Origin: Eublepharis macularius
Lineage: Eukaryota; Chordata; Lepidosauria; Squamata; Eublepharidae
DNA length: 64,000 nt
Direction: 5' to 3'
Assembly (NCBI RefSeq): GCF_028583425.1
Contig: NC_072806.1
Location: forward strand, 31,604,001-31,668,000
Shown here: positions 50,805 through 63,700 of the stretch, piece after piece
Layout: every line of letters begins with the position of its first letter
How positions within the stretch are numbered: position 1 is the first letter of the stretch
Position numbers and translations under genes: made by a program
The notes under the pieces: generated by a model
Database searches by the model: none
The model's input: only the letters and a program-made list of their open reading frames with translations
Told to the model about the DNA's origin: nothing

Positions 50805-52830
50805 CAGGGTTAACATACCTGTAACTTATGTTCATCGAGTTCTTCTGTGCCGACACACATGGGTACTGTGCACGCGCAGGCCAGCCGCCGGAAGATTCTT
50901 CACCGCTTACCTAGCTCCGAAGGGGCCGTTTGCCGCACGCCTCAGCGACCGTTTCCCGCCCAAACGGTCACATGTCTTCCCAGCAGCCAACGGCCCCTTC
51001 CCTCAGTTCTCCCTTGCCGCCGCTCATCCAATACACAGAGGAAGAGGTGCCGGATCTGGGGGCCTATGTGGTCCTGTCCAGCGGGCAGCGTTCGCCTACG
51101 CCGGAACCGAGCCCGGCTCCGTGCCGTCGGATCCAAGAGGCGACTAGGGACCCGTCGCCTGCACATTCTGCCCGTAGCCAACGGTATTGGTCCGAGGGGA
51201 GTGTCGGATCAGAGCGAGTCAGATCTGAGCGGTCCGTGGCTACGCGCCACCAACAGGCTTCAGGTCTACCGGATGCCTATCAGTGCCAGTGGAAGGGGGC
51301 TCCACCTGGCTTCAGATCATCGGATCCGGGGCCGTCGTCGTCTGGCCATTGTGAGTGGTTGCCCCCACCCTTCCCAGAGGGGGGAACGTCAGCACCAGCG
51401 TCTGAGGAGGATGGCGAGGACGCAGGGTCCGGTTACGGTTCCGAATCGTTCTCCGAGCCATCCCCGGACGACAATGTTGGCCCTTCCACCAGCTCTCCCT
51501 TCGAGGACCTGCGGATTTACGCAGACCAAATGGCCCGCATGTCCAAGGCCTTGGAGATTGACGTGTCTTCTGTGGTCCCGAAGACGAAGGACAAGTTGTT
51601 GTGCAGAATCTATGGGGAAAACCCGGCTACAGTAGGTTTTCTTATGCTGGAGGGCTTGGAGGAGATCATCGACAAGGTCTGGAAGTCACCATCGGACCTG
51701 CCTGCCACGTCCAAGCGCATCGAACAGATGTATAAGATTAAACAGGGGACGTGGCAGTCCCTCATCAAGCATCCTCCACCGTCATCCTTGATAGCCGAGG
51801 AGATTCAGCACAAGAGGTCGGGGCCCTCCTCCGTCCTACCGGATAAGGAGGGGAAGAAGATGGACGCACTGGGTAGGCGTCAGTATTCGGTTGCTGCTTT
51901 AGCCCTCCGGATAGCCAATTATCAAACAATTATGGCGGGCTATCAACTCTACCTTTGGGAAAAGCTGGCGAACTATGTCACTGACCTCCCTGCTGACAAG
52001 AAGGCGGTGGTGTCGTTGCTGCAGACGGAGGCAGTACGATTGTCAAAGCAGCAGATGAATGCCGGGAGTCATGCGGCTGACACGGCTGCTCGGGGCATGG
52101 CGTCAGCGGTGCTCCTGAGGAGGCACTCGTGGTTGCGGTCGACTGCCCTCCCGCAGGAGGTGAAGGCCAAGATTGAACGTCTGCCCTTCGAGGCAGACCG
52201 TGGCTCAGACCCACTAATGCACTCTTCCTGTGCTTCGGGCCTGAGTGCAGTATTGTCTACTCCGACTAGCAGGAGGGGTCTCAGCCAGACAGATCTTCCC
52301 CAAGAACTGTTCCCTGGTGTCAGGGAATTTCTATGACCCCTATTCTAAAAGACCTATGTATGAGCATTTATTGGAGTTGACCTGTTGCACAGAAGGCAAG
52401 AGTTATTATTTATAAGCAGTTTCCGTTCTCGTGCTATGGTTGAGTAGGGTTAGAGAGCCCTATTGCAAGGACAGTATCTCTCTCGTTTTGACTTTGTACT
52501 CAAGGATTTACCTTGGATAAACACTCTCTCAGGAAGACGCCCAAGATTCCTTTGTGGCACCAGACATGGAACATGTTTACATTACAGAGAGAGTTCACTG
52601 TCTTGTCAATCAGACTTGTTTTGTGTCATGTCTCCTGAAGAATTTGATCCCGAAGAATTGTTTGTATCTAGTTTTGTATAACAATTTTCTCTTTTCTGTA
52701 AACATTTCACTTTGGGAAGTATGTAAGATTCTCTGCTATGGCTGATCTTTATGCACGTGTCGGAATATGGCACCGCATCTGGGTTTTATTGTAAATAAAG
52801 CTCATTAATTCTTTACGGATCACTTTTGGT
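50805..52830 (+). mobile_element. DIRS-like retrotransposon remnant with gag-like frame
   Basis: Fossil of a tyrosine-recombinase (DIRS-type) retrotransposon. The gag-like frame (50930-52336) is open for 468 codons. Its second half has the region also found in the LAP2-alpha (TMPO) C-terminus, itself thought to descend from such an element: words include FEDLRIYADQMARMSKALEI, GRRQYSVAALALRIANYQTI, LYLWEKLANYVTDLP and RRHSWLRSTALPQEVKAKIE. The first half is low-complexity Ser/Pro/Arg-rich. I see no reverse transcriptase, RNase H or recombinase, so the copy is incomplete. A poly(A) signal AATAAA lies at 52795-52800. The limits are approximate; the 3' part beyond 52340 is assigned by proximity only. 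Confidence 0.7.
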
Positions 52831-53393
52831 GTCTTAGTTAATGGTGGGTGATGGCTGTTGGGAAATGTAATCTGGAACGCAGAGTACCTTTAAAGAAATT
52901 TTTCCTTAATAGCTGGGATTCTTGAACCTGAGACACTGAGGCAGAACCTGGGGGCTTCTGCATGAAAAGCGGGTGCTAAGAAAAAGTTGGCCTGAACAGA
53001 GTCAGAAGGACTGGCAGCTATTTTTCAGGGAACGCAGACCGGCATTTTCTGCACCTGTGATCCCTAATGTGGCCTCTGAACATGAGATTTCTGCATGCAA
53101 GGCTGGTGCTCTGGGCTCCTGCAACTATGGGGATCTCCCTGCAACTGAGCCAGACCTCTGGTCTATCGCAGTACTGTTTATACTTATTAGCAGTGGCCCT
53201 CCAGGATCTCAAGCCGCAAAACCATCGTAACTTCTTTAACCAGAGATGGTGAACTCTGAATCTGGATCTTACGCTTGCAACCAACTCCCTGCCAAGTTCT
53301 GGGTAACAACCATTTGAAGCTGTCTTAAGTATCAGCCCACAGGTGTACTTGGTTGAGTATTGCCTGCTGTGGCTGGCAGCTGTTCTCCTCGAT

Positions 53394-53980
53394 CAGTGGT
53401 TTCCAACTTTTTTGGTATGGTGGCTAAGAAGTCCAAATTAACTTCATATGGTGACCCATGCAGGGCTGGCCAAAGAGCCCGAGAAGGGATTGGGGCAAGG
53501 TGGCGCTGGGTTGAAGAGATGCAGAACGTAGCAGATGTTGGCAAAGAGGCGGGTGGCAAGTGGCTCAGTGCAGTCCACCTCCCACAGCAGGTAGAAGGCA
53601 GTGAAACACTGCAGGGGGCTGGGAAGGAGGTTTGGCTGCTGAAGGAGCAGCAGCAAGACAGAGCCTGTGTTCACACACACCTTTCTCTCCTCCTCTCCCT
53701 TTTGCATGCGCTGAACAGCTCCCACCTACTCTCCAGCCTCCCCCTTCTTCTTCCACCTATTATTTTAAAATTACTCATTGCCAGACAGCTTTCCCACCCC
53801 TCATTATTATTGCAAAGGGCAAGAATAGAAGCTAGAAAGGAAGGAGAAAGAGAAGATACACACACAGCAGGAGCCACTACTAAGGAGGACTGGCCTGTGA
53901 CCCACTTGCAGGAGCTGCCATTAGGGATGGCTGACCCACCACCCACTTTTGGGTCCTGACCCACAGGCTGGGAAACACTG
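53394..53980. mobile_element. Possible hAT-like non-autonomous element
   Basis: Ends CAGTGGTTTCCAACTTTTTTG and GGCTGGGAAACACTG are inverted, with the CAG...CTG signature of hAT. The next 8 bases on either side (TCCTCGAT and TCTGAGAT) match only 5 of 8, so the target duplication is doubtful. The interior has GGTGACCCATGCAGGGC and GGGTCCTGACCCAC, also weakly inverted. Confidence 0.55.
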
Positions 53981-54328
53981 TCTGAGATCATGGCCCAAAA
54001 AAACATTACTTGAGATCCTTTTAACTGGAAGGGGTAGGAATTCAGCCTGTGACCTTTGGCATGCTAAGCACACGCTCTAACATTGGGCTATGGACCTTCC
54101 CTATGTGAATGCCTCTAGCTGCCTTTCTCCAAAGTCCATGTAACCCACTTCTGCCCACTTGCCAGGCAGTGGCTCTCCAGGGCCTTCATGATCCTGCATG
54201 CCGTAGGGGGGTTCTTTACCTGGGCAAACCAGCAACTGCGCCAGGGACCTTTGATGCGCTCGCCAGTCCTCCTCCTCCGCACCACCCATGTTGTCCAGGG
54301 AGGCCAGACTTCCATCTTCTCCAGCACA

Positions 54329-54560
54329 AGATGTTTGGTGTAGTGGTTAAGAGCACAGGACTCTGAGAACCGGGTTTGCTTCCCCACTCCTCCGCTTGAA
54401 GCCAGCTGGGTGACCTTGGGGCAGTCACAGCTCTTCCAGAGATCTCTCAGCCGTACCCACCTCACAGGGTGACTGTCGTGAGGATAATCATAAAGCACTT
54501 TGTAATCTTCTCTGAGTAGGCATTAAGTTGTCCTGAAGGGTGGTATATAAATCAAGTAGT

Positions 54561-54594
<34 letters not shown>
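54329..54594 (+). mobile_element. Sauria SINE with (AGC)n tail
   Basis: Head GATGTTTGGTGTAGTGGTTA, middle GGTGACCTTGGGGCAGTCAC, tail GGTATATAAATCAAGTAGTA extended by about ten AGC units (54560-54590) instead of the usual GTT/ATT repeats. Confidence 0.92.
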
Positions 54595-55283
54595 AGAGGT
54601 CCCGTGTTCTACCGCATTACAAAGCCCCCTTCCTGTATGTGTGCTGACCTTATACCAAGGCAGATTTATGGCCTATCTCGTCAAATGCAATTTACGTGTT
54701 GAGGAGCAAATGGAAAGGGGTGAGGAGAGCTGGGGGGGGGGGGAGGATAGCAGCAGTTGCTGCTGGGGGAGCTGCCTCAGAGGGAAGGGTGAGATCAGGC
54801 CTCTTGTGTGCTAGAAACAAGGTGGCTGGGGCCAGAGCACGCTTCTTCCACAGCACCATGGCACAAGCAGCACGGAGATTAGAGTGCAGGGGTGGATTGG
54901 GACCTTAAACCACCCCTGAAGCAGCAAGTTGAGCCCATTAGTCCCCGAAGAGGCTGCGTGCTTGAGTTTGCTCCTGGTTGCCAGAGGTCCTCCAGGGCTG
55001 CAGATTATCCCTGGCAGAGCAAAACTTCTTGGGGCCGGGCAGCACAATGTGTGTAGCAGCCCTTCTTCCTGCTGAAGTTTTTAAATGCAAGGGGACTTTC
55101 TGAACGGGACTCCCTACGCTTGAGGTAATTCTTTCTACCACTACAGGTTCCTGCATATGCAGACCGTATCTCAGCGAGAAGCCACTGCTTCTTGAGGCAG
55201 GGAGTTCCTGAATGAATCGTGCTTTGCTTGATTGAGGGGGCTCCTTTCTGGCTGCCCTAAAATGCTCACCAATCCAGTTCACT

Positions 55284-55478
55284 GCGTGTAAGGGGCCGTC
55301 AAGTGGCAGCTGACTTACAGGGATTTCAAGGCAAGAGACGAACAGAGGTAGTTTGCCTGCCCCTGTGTTATGCCTCTGTTATGTCTCCCATCCAAAGACT
55401 AACTAGGACCAACACTGCTTAGCTTCTGAGATCTGACAAGACTGGGCTAGCTTGGGCAATGTAGGTCAGGGGAATCTA
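55284..55478 (-). mobile_element. 5S-rRNA-derived SINE, minus strand
   Basis: Reversed copy: the tail (GTCAGCTGCCACTTGACGG when read on the minus strand) lies at the left, and the 5S-like head (TCAGAAGCTAAGCAGTGTTGG, GGATGGGAGACATAAC) toward the right near 55385-55460. Diverged but complete in layout. Confidence 0.78.
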
Positions 55479-56583
55479 TTCACCTGGCAATTTTAATTTC
55501 TAATATTAGGAGAGGGAATAATTTCCCTCTCCCACTCCCCATTCAAAATTTCATCAGCCTCTCGCATCTTTTGCTCCTCCCTAACTAAACTGTCATTTCC
55601 CCTTTCTCTTCCCTCCAAGTTGTTTGACACACACACAAACACACCCCAGAGCCCTGCACTCTGCAACAAGGGCCACAGGAGGCAGCCATGCTCGCTCCTA
55701 CCTAATTGGTGCAAAAGCCTGGGGCCAGTCCCCTTTTCTGACTTGCTCCAGCTGTGCAACCTCTGCTTTAAAGAGGGGAAGGACCTGAATTCTATGCAGT
55801 ATTCCAAATGCAGCTGCTTTTTATATATTTTATTCTAGCCCACTCCCCCCAACCTTCTCTCTGCTGCCCTGCACACACAGAGAGGACCCTTTTCAGGGAG
55901 CCTACACCTCACCTCCCAACTCCTAAAGCGCCTTCATTGGCGGGTGCAGCAAGTTCAACTTTTAGAATCTGTTTGCCCTCTTCTGCCTCCCACTGCATTT
56001 ACAATGGCCTGTTAGAATTTTTAGGCTGCCTTTGCACCGAGTTAGAAGTGTTCCGGTAAAGATCCTGGGAACCCTGAATACCCTGTAATGATCTATGAAT
56101 AGCCAGGAGAGCTCTGAAGAAATAATGTCAAACAATTAAAATATCACAATCCAGTTCAAGGCCCAGACCAGCTGCTCTCCCTATGCCTCCATCCAGGCAG
56201 GACGAGGTTTGGGAGACAAATTCACTGCTGCTGGTAGAGAAGCAAGCACAGCCTGTACGCCTCTGCAGACAAAAAAAATCACACAGGAAAATGACACAAA
56301 TTTGTAATATTTATATATATATATATATATACTTTTTCAATCAAAACACAATTAAATATGGTTTTAAGTACATGAATACTTGGGCATGAGACAATAAGGT
56401 GGCGGTACACAGTACCAAAAACTGATACCCAGCTCTTTGCTTCTGGCAAACCGATGCAGAGTGCCTTGCTAGGATCCAATATTGCCACAGGGCAGGCGGC
56501 TGCTTCATCCCTCGAGACTTTTGAAATGTCGGAGAGCAATCAAGAGCAGTTCTACAGGTGCTTTGGGGTGCGGTGGGGGTGGT

Positions 56584-56589
56584 TTTATT
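56584..56589 (-). terminator. AKAP10: Probable AKAP10 polyadenylation signal (AATAAA)
   Basis: The first canonical hexamer on the minus strand downstream of the AKAP10 stop codon, about 1.1 kb after it. Cleavage is expected around 56,560-56,575. I saw no earlier AATAAA between the two. Confidence 0.55.
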
Positions 56590-57703
56590 CAAACTTTTTT
56601 TTTGCACAAGTCTTCAAAAAAAACCCAAAAAACAACAAACGCAAACAGGCATTTAAAAAATCCTCCAAACAGAAAAAAAAATGTTTGAAATAGAAATGAA
56701 GGCGCAAGAGAGAAAACATGGAGTGGATTCCCACCTGGAGTGCTTTGGATACTCCAGTAAATTACCTGCCCAATGCAGGGGCTAGAAAAGTGGAAGTGCT
56801 GCTTCAAGTAGGGTGAAAGTAGCTGTCAGTCCCAAAAGTTTGCAAGTAATTCTATGGAAGGTGGTGGCTCAAGGCTTTAAAAATGGCAATTTAAAAAAAC
56901 ACAGCCAGGAACAGGTACCGTTTCTGTTCAAGGGGAGCCAGTCAGGTGAGAGACACGGAAGGCAACTTCTTCCTGCCTGCGTTCCAGCCCTTGCGGCATC
57001 TGCCCATTGCAGGATAAGTTCGGTGGGGAAGTGAATGTTTCAGAAGCCAGGAAAGAGCTGAATATGGGCAGAAATTAGGCTAATTGCCAGCCACTTGCAA
57101 CCAACTCCTTTTGAGACCAACGCCAAGCTGTGAAAGTCCAGTATGCACGAGAGTTCTGAACACTTCAAGTAGTAAGGAGAGACTCAACAGTTCCAGGATT
57201 TTTAAGACCACGCACTGCTAACTGCTCCACTCTCCCCAACGGATTAAGGTGCCCTGTGCCCTTCTGGCTGCAAATTTTCTAAAAAATGAAGGTCATGGCT
57301 AGGAACCTATGGGGAAAGAAAAAACCCTCTGACCCCCAATGGAGACTAAGTGTCTGGTCCAACTTTTTAAAAGTCATGAATCATCCTTCACAGATGGAGC
57401 CAGGGGTCTGTTTGGCCAGTGACATGTTTCTTCATTTGGGGGAAACGCTGCATACATGTGGGAGGGGAACAAAGTAAACTTGCGCTTAAAGAGAGAAGAT
57501 CTAGGCTCCCCTCCCTACAATATTCCTTCTAAAGGGGGTGGGGGGTGGGGGTTGCATCAGCAGTTCCAAGTTGACAGTGCTTGGTTTCCATTGGTAGTGG
57601 AAAAAGAAGAGTTGACCAACTGGAGCGAGGAGGAGGCAGGTGAGAAACACAAGTCCACCTCTTTGGAGGCAGAAATTTCCCTCTCGCTTGGGAATTTTGA
57701 AGA
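56590..57703 (-). other. AKAP10: AKAP10 3'UTR
   Basis: Runs from the stop codon at 57706-57704 to the poly(A) signal at 56584-56589. No repeat was recognised in it. The short open frames in this interval are treated as non-coding. The extent is inferred from the signal; no transcript evidence is available. Confidence 0.55.
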
Positions 57704-57709
57704 TCATAG
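57704..57709 (-). CDS. AKAP10: AKAP10 last coding exon (Leu, stop)
   Basis: The preceding exon ends in ...VTK at 58443 with donor GTAACG. Downstream on the minus strand a strong acceptor (CCCCTTTCTTTTTCTAG) is followed at 57709 by CTATGA, giving Leu-stop and completing the conserved TKL tail. One sense codon is all this exon encodes; the rest is 3'UTR. Confidence 0.85.
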   Translation of the reverse strand, partial: L

Positions 57710-60700
57710 CTAGAAAAAGAAAGGGGGAAGAGTGTTAACTTGAAAGTGGAAACACATTTGCCAGCGCCATGCTGGCTAACCAAGGCTTGCGGGGAGGAAG
57801 AGAAGGAACTCCCCCATTTGCGCCCCCCCACAATGGGCAGCTGGTCAAGGAAGGTTCTCCACATCTTGCAAAACAGCACGGAATGGCGTTTGCCTGTTAA
57901 GGTACTCATTGAGCCAACTGGCTGCCGGGGGTCTCCCCAAGCTTGCATCTGGGCAGAGAAATGCATGCGTGTGTTCTTCAACAGCATTTGCAAGCTCAAG
58001 GCAGCAGCTGACAATCAAGTCTCTCTAAAAGAGAGCCCTTGGGTATTCTAATGCTGTGCCGGAAACCTCTGCCCACAAAGGGTGTGTGGGGAACACAAAT
58101 GACACTCTAAACTATTCTATAAGGAGGAGAGCAACCCCTCCCCCCGCTGTTGCTGTTGGTTATGGAATCTTGGGATTGTAAGGCAACAGAAGGTTCTAAT
58201 GCCTGCCCCTCCTTCTTCTCTGTACTGCATTCGCCTCCAGGGCACTCCAAGCAGAGAGCCACACAAACCCTTCCATGCTTGCCGAACAGAGAACTCCACC
58301 CAGCAAGCCTGGCTTCACACACGGAAAGCCATCACCCCAATACCGCTGGCTGATCTACCCTCCCCCTTGCAAAACTGGCCCCTCAGTGAGCCAATCTCTG
58401 GCCAGTGGTGAAAGGGAGGCATGATCCCTCCTCCTCCGTTACCTTGGTAACTTGTTCTAAAGCCTGGCTGGGCTGGCCCTGCTGCATGACATCGTTGACG
58501 ATCATCTTGGCTATTCTCCAGGCCATCTCTTCCTGGGCCTAAAGCAGACAGTGTGCTGTCAGAAGAGGCAGCAATCAAGCTCCCGCTTACAAGCCGACTG
58601 GGGATGGGGGGAGAGGGGGAGAGGCGCACACGCGCACACACACACACACACACACAGAGAGCTGCCCACTGGTTGCAGCGCTGACACACTAGACTCCAAA
58701 CCGCCTCCGAGAAGCCCCAAATGATGAACATTTGCATTTATGGGGTAGAACTAGAGTTCCAATCATGCCATCCTGCTATCTAATTTACAAAACTGATTTT
58801 GGAGCCCCGGAGCCTCTTCTTGCGAAGATAAAATGTCTCTCTTTGGCTTCTGGGCTATAGGCATGAGCAGACAGGCCTACCTCATCTGTGTTTCCTTGCA
58901 CCCATTTCTTCATTGCTTGTGAAAACATGGAGCCTGGAGCAAGGGATGAGAGACAGAAAGGTCAAATGTTAGCCAGTGACCACAGCTCCTGGCGCAGGGC
59001 AATATTCTGGCCACTACGAACCAGAGAGGGGTTGTGATGGCCATTAATAGGCATGGCTTAAGAGAGAAAGCACCCTGGATTCCTACCAGAAAGTGAGAAA
59101 CCTGCAGCCAAAGATCCGGCTTCTTACATTTATTCAGCCTTGCTTGCTTCGTCTTCCCCTGGCAATGTGCCCTGTACTTCTCTCTGCCCAGGTCCCTTCC
59201 TCCTGCCCTCCCCTTGCCCTCCTTCCAGCCTTTCCTATTCTGTGCAGCCTTCCTCCCTATCTAGGACCAGAGCTCAGCTGCTCTTCTGTGTTATTAGGGC
59301 ACCTCCGTCGCTGCCACCAACAGCAGATGCCCTCAGCATGTTATAATTCAAATCAAAAGTTGTAATAGGGATAGCCTTATCGGCCACAAGAGCCAACCGC
59401 ACAGCCTCCTCATTCAGGGGAAATCTATCAGGTATTAGGGACTGACGGACAAAAACCTGCTTGCAAGTGCGCCCACCAAGCATGGCTGGGAACCATCTTC
59501 CTGCCTCCCATTCCCCCCTTCCCTAAGAAGTCTGCCAGCTCTTCTGAGCTCCCATTCTACATTGCAAACATTGCACAAGGTGGCCTGACTAGGGCAAAGA
59601 TGGGTTGCAGGTGGGCAGGGCTTATGACACGGAAGAGCAAGGGAGAAGGCTGCTTGGACCAGCTGCCACAACTACTTGGCGAAAGCTCGAGAGAGGAAGG
59701 AAGCCGACCTTTGGACTTCTTGACGTCAGGCTCCGGTTCAGACTCTCTGATGAACTGTCCCAGGTCGCTGACTCGCCCGAACGACATCTTCCTGTAGTGA
59801 GAGTCAGCAGGTGAAGAGAGAACCGCAGAAAACGGACCGTCCCTCGCAGTAGGAACAGGGCTCAGTAATGCGGTGCCAGAGAGTGGGAAACGGGCTGGGC
59901 TAAGAATCTGGAAGTTCCCTCCTGGAGCCAATTTGCAGTGTTATTAACTCAAGAGCTGCACGAGCCCAGAACAGCCATTTGGAAACAGTGGTTCAGCCTG
60001 GTGCTTTCTGGAATTCACTCCATCAGCACCTTCTCACTCTCTTCTCTCCCTCCTCTACTAGCTCCACGGAGGGGATAAAAGGTACGAGGGTTACCTCGTC
60101 TCTCTGCATCTCCATCTCCCCCTGCCCGACTGCAGGTCTCTCTGCAAGTCTACCTTCCGATTAGCTCCTTTGTGCCTCAAAGCGCTCCCTTCTTTCCCCA
60201 CCCCATGTTCGCATTTTTTGCTCTGAATACCCCACCTGGTGCCCCCTCCACTTTGTGCACCCACCAGGTCTCCCTTTTGGGATCCGTTTCTATTTTCCTC
60301 CTCACCCTGTTCCTCTGCTTTGCTCTATCAACAATTTCACACACCGAGGAAGCCTCGAATAGGTATATAGCTATGCAGTGGCTGCTAAAACAAACGAGTG
60401 CCAGGTAGACCACACGGCTCTGAGTCCAGAGACAGAAGGAATGACACTGGCACCTACTCTCTGTGCGGCCTTCAGACCTCTCAAATGTTCTCACTAAGTG
60501 GGATGGAGGGCAGGGGGGAGACAGCAACAGAAATCCCTTCCGTGGCCACAAACAGGAAGGGGGCGCCTTACGCTGCGCAGGCACAAAGGCTAGACACTCA
60601 ATGCTGGGAAAACGAGCGACCACAACCTGAGTGATGCGACCAAGATGCCAGAGGCTGAAGGGAGCCAAGCCCTCCACCCTAAGAGCCACACAGCCCAAGC

Positions 60701-63700
60701 ATCCATGCTGCCAGGGGTCGCCAAATCACTTCGCCGTGCCACTTATTCGCACCACTCTCCAAAGGAACCTTACCCGGCATACGTCCGTTGATACAAAGAC
60801 TCTGGATCCAGGCTGGCTGCATCGACAATTATTGCTTCGTCAAAGTTTTTCAGGATTTTTATATTAGCCATTTTGAGACTGGGCTGCAACAGAAATTCCA
60901 GGTTCAGGGAAGGAATGAGTGAATGAATGAAGAGAGAGGGAGAGAGGGAGGGAGGGAGAGAGGGAGAGAGAGAGAGGGAGCGAGCACGGCCACACTGCCG
61001 AATCTGCCCAACCCTGGGTTGAACCCAGACTAAGTTTGCTGTCAGTGGAATGCAACAGGAGGGGAAATTGATGGAAATTGCCAGTTAAGTCTGGATCCAA
61101 TACTGTGTTTCAGTATGACTGGTGAAGCTCAGCAGCTTGCCGGAAGGAGACTCCCCAATGAAGTTTTATCCCATGAACCGTGACGGCCCCTCAATATCTC
61201 CCTGAATCTCCACAGGCCCCTTTAACTCCCCTCTCTGCCGCCCATTAACCCCTCAGCAATCCTGTTCTCCTTGCTGTTCTCCCCCTCCCACGTAATCTTT
61301 GCCCAGCAATGGCTTCCACCAAGAAGAATGTGGGCCGAAGCACCCAACCGAGATGGAGGAAAAGGAGGAGGGGCGGAAAGAAGAACCTGTCGGGCCAAGT
61401 GAGCCTGGGCCACCCGGGGCCACGCACCTGGGAAGCGGAAGGGCCGTCTGTGGTGCTGGAGTGAGAGTCACTGTCGGGAGCGCAGCCAGCGCCGTGAGCT
61501 GTCAGTGCAACTCCTCCGCTTGCAAACTCGTCTCCTCGGACTGAATGGATGAGGTCATTCAAGTATTTGTAATAAAGGTTGCTGGACAGGAAGCCAGGCA
61601 GGAACACCTGCAAAGAGGCAGGGGAGGAAAAGGAGGCAAAAGAGCAGCTCGGGGTTGTCTGCAGAGATCCAGCACAGGGGCCGTGGTCTGCGTGTGGGAT
61701 CAGGACCGGGGGGGGGCAACCCCTTGCTCCCCCCCGAACCTGACTCTGGGCACTGCAGCCTAACCTAACTACAGAAAGGCAGAGGTGGTGTGGGAGGAAG
61801 AGTGCTGGCCATCCTGAGCAACCTGGAGGAAAATGTGAGAGGTGGGGAGAGATGATTACAAACAAGACATGCGGTGCAGTGGGAAAGGGGGGGAGGAAGT
61901 GCAGGCCAGAATTCAGTGTTTTTGGAAAGGGCAAAAGGGTACTCCATTTTCAGCTTAGAGGTGGGCTCCAGAGACAGAGGCGTTTAAAATTCCTCTCTGC
62001 TTTAGCACCTTTGAACAGAGGCATGGCACACAGAACTTGCTATGGCTGGCTTTAGGAAAACTGGCTGATGGCTGGCTAAAAGGCGACCGTGGCCACTCCA
62101 AGGCACACCGCACTGAGCCAGCTGCTTCGTGGCTTTAACCCCTCTCCCTCCCCGTGGGAAGAAAGTGGGGGGGGTGACCTGGCAGGGCAGTAACTGCCTC
62201 AATCCTCCAGGCCTGCAAGAGCTGGCAGGAATGTCCCCTTCAAGAGACAACCACCTCTGGGACGTCTGGGAGGCTCCTCCGCTCCCAATCAATACTGTCT
62301 CACTTTGGACCACACAGCGGCCCTTGTTAGTGGCTGAAGGAACAAAACTGCTAGTTTTAAGTAATTCCCAGCTTTTTGAGGGTTTTTTTTTGGGGGGGGA
62401 GAGAGGGGAGAACAGAGAGGCAGTATGGGAAAGTCCCCCCCTCCCGCGCACCTTCTCCATCGTGGTCCAGGCTTGCCGCAAAGGAGTGGTGAAACAGTTG
62501 GGGAGAGGTCCTCCCTCCCTGCAGATATTGGACTCGATTTCCAGTCGTACGGAGTCATCAAAACCAAGAGGGTGGGTGGCTTGGAGAGAGAAGTACCTGC
62601 CAGCGGCCCAGAGGGAAGGGAAACAAAACATACGGAGAGGTCAGAGGCAAGCCTGCAGACCAAACCTGGCCCCCTGCATCTGCCTGGCTCAGACTCTCGG
62701 GGGGGGGGGGGTTGTGTCGCTTGGAGTGAGGGAGCAGGACGGGGCTCAGGAAAGCGGCCTTTCCGCCAGCCAGTCCCACTAGCAACCTCTCTCTGAGAAG
62801 AGCCCCGGAGAGGGACTGACCATGCACACATTCTTCTTTGTTTGCACATTTTATTATCTTTTCATTATTTTATTATCTAGGGACTTTACCAGGCATGGCC
62901 TATACATTGCATGCCTCTGCGGACGCAGGAACTAGATACTTGCCCCTTAAAAGAAAAATACGCATGCTGGTATTGTCAGGAAGCAGAATCACCACCGTGT
63001 CCCAATTTCAGGTCAGCAGTCCTGGTTTCAACCCAAGGAATGCTTGGAACTGTGGTTCGTGGAAGGAACAGAACTCTAGGAAACTCTCAGCATCTCCAGT
63101 TAAAGGACTATAACTCCCAGGATTCTTTGGGGAAAGGGCCGATCTGGAGAGGCGTGGTACAAATGATCTATTTTTTAAAAAACCCAATGAGAATCCAAGC
63201 ATGCGTTTTAAAACTAGCTGTTGATCTGGAAGAGGCTACCTCTGGGATGAGGTGGGGTCACAAAGCCAGTGTTGGCTTAAAAAAGGGAATGAAGGTCCTT
63301 GCTTGGTCATTAGATAGCATTTTAAAAACCTCCAAAGCCGATATGCCATTACAGCCTGAGGGCAAAGTGAGCGGAGTTAGACTTCCTAGAGCAAACTAAT
63401 GTTCAGGGCAGCCTCTGCTCCCCCCTCAAACCTATTGCTTCATCAGCTCTACGAGTCTGGCTGGCTTTGGGAACTTAACACACCAAGGACCTCCAAGGAA
63501 CCACCAAGGAAATGGGCCACTGCAGGGTGCCTCCCATCCCTGCAGCCAAAGGGCTTTTCTTCTCACTCTCTACAGGCGCTGCTGGGAAAGGGCAGCTGCT
63601 GCTTTTGCCCTTACAGCTTAACAGGGAAGTTGGGATCTGCACTTTATGCCTTCCTGCGGAAGTTAGGGAACTAAAAGCAAGCTCCCCCTTCCCCTTTACA

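Larger units (their letters stand above)
48947..56560. other. NLE1-AKAP10 intergenic region
   Basis: About 7.6 kb without a host gene that I can recognise. It holds the L1 tail, nested-palindrome MITE, DIRS-like remnant, a hAT-like repeat, Sauria and 5S-type SINEs and short microsatellites (TATG at about 50034-50053, TA at 56309-56331). Between 49350 and 50110, 52840 and 53390, 54600 and 55280, and 55480 and 56300 I see nothing definite. Confidence 0.6.

Noticed and set aside
61245-61934. 229-codon minus-strand frame as one protein
   Set aside because: Only the part at 61428-61607 is real AKAP10 exon; the rest reads through intron on both sides.
62129-62849. 186-217 codon frames on both strands
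   Set aside because: Shadows of the AKAP10 RGS exon at 62452-62596 extended into GC-rich intron.
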